DNA of 16,017 bases from an uncultured Thermomicrobiales bacterium (GTDB lineage: Bacteria; Chloroflexota; Chloroflexia; Thermomicrobiales; UBA6265), in the NCBI GenBank assembly GCA_902806355.1, contig CADCWI010000063.1:1-16017 (forward strand). Direction: 5' to 3'. The translations under genes were made by a program, and so were the position numbers. Below are positions 14,035 through 16,017 of this stretch, piece by piece. Each line of letters opens with the position of its first letter. Position 1 is the first letter of the stretch. The notes under the pieces are model-generated. The model searched no databases and was not told the origin of the DNA. It worked only from the letters and a program-made list of their open reading frames with translations.

Positions 14035-16017
14035 ATGCCGACTTCGCCGCTTTCCCAATCGCCACGAGATCCGGTTCCGGTCCGCCCCGCCGAAGCCAGT
14101 GGACTCGGGTTCGGTATGCCCGTTCCTCGGACTCTGCTCATTGGCCGGAAGGAGGAACGCGAGGCAGTGAGCGCGTTGCTGCGGCGTGATGATGTTTCCC
14201 TTTTGACCCTCACCGGTCCGGGCGGGATCGGCAAAACGCGACTGGCACTGCAGATCGCCGCCGACCTCGCCGAGGACTTTCCCGACGGCGTGATCTTCAT
14301 CCCGCTGGCGTCGATTCGGGATCCGGAACTGGTACTCGCGACCGTAGCGCAGGTGCTGCACATCCCGGACGCCTCAGGACAATCCCTGCCTACCCGATTG
14401 CAAGCGTTTCTCCATGATCGACATCTTCTGCTTATCCTCGATAATTTCGAGCATCTTATGGACGCGGTCCCGCCGATAGCGCAACTCCTTCAGTATGCTC
14501 CCCGGCTGAAGCTCCTGGTGACGAGTCGGACGCGTCTTATGGTGTCAGGAGAACAGACCTACCCCCTTCCGTCACTCGCCGCCGAGGGAGCGCGGCAACT
14601 CTTCACCAATCGAGCGCAGGGTCTGGTTCCAACGTTTGCGCTGTCGGACGAGCTGACTCCCATTGTCGATGCGATCTGCACCCGGCTGGACCGGCTCCCA
14701 CTCGCCATCGAGCTGGCGGTGGCCTGGATCCCGGTGCTACCACCTCATGCCTTACTGGCTCGCCTCGAGCATCGGCTCGAACTACTGACCGGTGGACCGT
14801 GCGATGTCCCGGCGCGGCTCCGGGACATGCGGGGCGCCATTGCCTGGAGCCTTGACCTGTTAGGTGAATCTGACCAACGCTTGTTCCGCCGGCTGGGGGT
14901 TTTTGTCGGTGGCTTCACGCTAGAGGCAGCCGATGCAGTGGCGGGCGAGGGCGCCGACGTCCTTGCTGGTGTCCGTGCCCTGGTGGGCGCCAGCCTCGTC
15001 AACCCGATGGAGGCAGTGGGGGACGAGCCCCGCTTCACGATGCTCGAGACAATCCGCGAGTTCGCTCTCGAGCAACTCGCAGCACACGATGAGGAACTCC
15101 TGACCCAGCGACGCCACGCCGAGTACTACCGATTCCTGGCGGAATCGGCACTGCCGTATTACGACGGGCCAGAGTTGCGCGTCTACCGGCGTCGGGTCAA
15201 TGTCGAGCTGGACAATTGCCGAGCGGCCATGGCCTGGGTGCTCGACAACGGTGCGGCGGAGACCGGGGTTCGGCTCGCCGGTGCCCTCTGGCGGATCTGG
15301 TGGACCAGTCACGCGGCCGGCGGCAAACCCTGGGCTGTCCGGGTGGTGGAAGGTCGGTCCTGGTGTGAACGGATGCTCGCGATCGGGGATCACCTTCCGG
15401 TGGAGGCGCTCACCGAGGCCCTGACCGGGGTAGGATTCTTGGCGATTTTCGCCGAAGATTTCGCGCGGGTGCAGGCAGCGGGTGAGGACCTCCTCGCTCG
15501 GGCACAGACCGAAGACTTTGCCTATGGCATTTATTGGGCTAACCAGGTGCTCGGGAACTTGGCCGAGGTGCAAGGACCCGACCACATGTCCAGGGGCTAC
15601 GGAATCAGTCCGACGCCGGACGCGCAAGCGGGAAATGATGTCGCGCGACACCACTATGAAGCAGCGCTGGCAGTTGCCCCCACGATCCGGAATCCAGGCA
15701 ACCATGTGTCGCAGACCCTCACCCATCTTGGCGTGATTGCACAGCGGGGTGGCGACTTGGGGCGGTCGGCAACGCTGTTGAATGAGGCGTTGTCGCTCTG
15801 TCGTTCAACCAACAATCCGTTCGTACTTGCCATGACACTGGTCCCTCTCGGGCAAGTGCTCCGCGAGCAGGGGCATCTCGATAGAGCCACTGAACGGCTC
15901 AAGGAAGCCCTCATCGTGCTGGCAGGGGAGCAGGGACTTGGCGGTACCCCCGTCGCGTTGATTGAATTGGCGCTCGTGGCGGAACAGGCGGGATGCATGG
16001 AGCATGCCGCTCGCTTG
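14035..16017 (+). CDS. NB-ARC/AAA ATPase with TPR region, probable LuxR/LAL-type regulator, 3'-truncated by the window
   Basis: A frame of 661 codons open to the end of the window, starting at ATG 14035 with AGGAG seven bases upstream (14023-14027). After a Pro-rich N-terminal tail comes an NTPase of the NB-ARC/STAND type: the sensor block [12 protein letters not shown], Walker [10 protein letters not shown] (61-69, Lys67), Walker [12 protein letters not shown] (131-141, Asp136), then LLVTSRTRL and the GLPL-like block [16 protein letters not shown] winged-helix-like stretch follows ([36 protein letters not shown]), then helical TPR-type repeats ([50 protein letters not shown]). Such proteins in high-GC bacteria usually end in a LuxR-type DNA-binding domain; that end is not visible. 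They act as signal-triggered switches using ATP and are likely transcription regulators. The ligand and target genes are unknown; the neighbouring carbohydrate genes are too far away to assume control. Confidence 0.92.
   Translation, partial: MPTSPLSQSPRDPVPVRPAEASGLGFGMPVPRTLLIGRKEEREAVSALLRRDDVSLLTLTGPGGIGKTRLALQIAADLAEDFPDGVIFIPLASIRDPELVLATVAQVLHIPDASGQSLPTRLQAFLHDRHLLLILDNFEHLMDAVPPIAQLLQYAPRLKLLVTSRTRLMVSGEQTYPLPSLAAEGARQLFTNRAQGLVPTFALSDELTPIVDAICTRLDRLPLAIELAVAWIPVLPPHALLARLEHRLELLTGGPCDVPARLRDMRGAIAWSLDLLGESDQRLFRRLGVFVGGFTLEAADAVAGEGADVLAGVRALVGASLVNPMEAVGDEPRFTMLETIREFALEQLAAHDEELLTQRRHAEYYRFLAESALPYYDGPELRVYRRRVNVELDNCRAAMAWVLDNGAAETGVRLAGALWRIWWTSHAAGGKPWAVRVVEGRSWCERMLAIGDHLPVEALTEALTGVGFLAIFAEDFARVQAAGEDLLARAQTEDFAYGIYWANQVLGNLAEVQGPDHMSRGYGISPTPDAQAGNDVARHHYEAALAVAPTIRNPGNHVSQTLTHLGVIAQRGGDLGRSATLLNEALSLCRSTNNPFVLAMTLVPLGQVLREQGHLDRATERLKEALIVLAGEQGLGGTPVALIELALVAEQAGCMEHAARL

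Overview
GC-rich (about 60-65% by eye) bacterial chromosomal DNA, densely coded, without RNA genes, insertion sequences, phage genes or CRISPR arrays that I can see. The gene content (a PknB-type kinase with a Thr/Pro-rich TPTxTP linker, a large NB-ARC/TPR ATPase regulator, a DUF4239 membrane protein, GH133 plus GH15 glycosidases, a pyranose-oxidase-like flavoenzyme) suggests a soil or thermophilic Chloroflexota (Thermomicrobia-like) or possibly an actinobacterium. This is inference from gene flavour, not a marker-gene assignment.

Layout. (1) 2-2769: the end of a glycogen-debranching enzyme, then a candidate promoter and a complete GH15 glucoamylase/trehalase-type enzyme; both act on alpha-glucosides. 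(2) 2863-7249: a same-strand, closely spaced carbohydrate module: a GMC flavo-oxidase closely resembling pyranose 2-oxidase, an IolE-type inosose dehydratase, a PPC/DUF296 protein, a D-tagatose-3-epimerase-type isomerase and a small dimeric alpha/beta-barrel protein, closed by a GC-rich hairpin. (3) 7498-10641: a hemerythrin-like di-iron protein, an amidohydrolase-2 family protein with an incomplete metal site, a DUF59/MIP18 protein overlapping it by ATGA, and a DUF4239 membrane protein, ending in hairpins between convergent genes. (4) 10789-12753 on the minus strand: a membrane Ser/Thr kinase with a Thr/Pro repeat linker and a beta-rich outer domain. (5) 13194-13891: an unrecognised gene that appears split by one missing base in a G run. 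(6) 14035 to the window end: an NB-ARC/TPR signalling ATPase cut by the window edge.

How the genes may work together. The two glycosidases would release glucose. The flavo-oxidase would make a keto-sugar, keto-glycoside or inosose, and the IolE and 3-epimerase proteins are the kind of enzymes that act on keto-sugars or keto-cyclitols. No inositol dehydrogenase (IolG) or trihydroxycyclohexanedione hydrolase (IolD) lies in the window, so an oxidase may supply the keto substrate that IolG normally supplies. That is the main hypothesis here. Its substrate, and the role of the PPC protein and of the amidohydrolase/DUF59 pair, cannot be settled from sequence alone.
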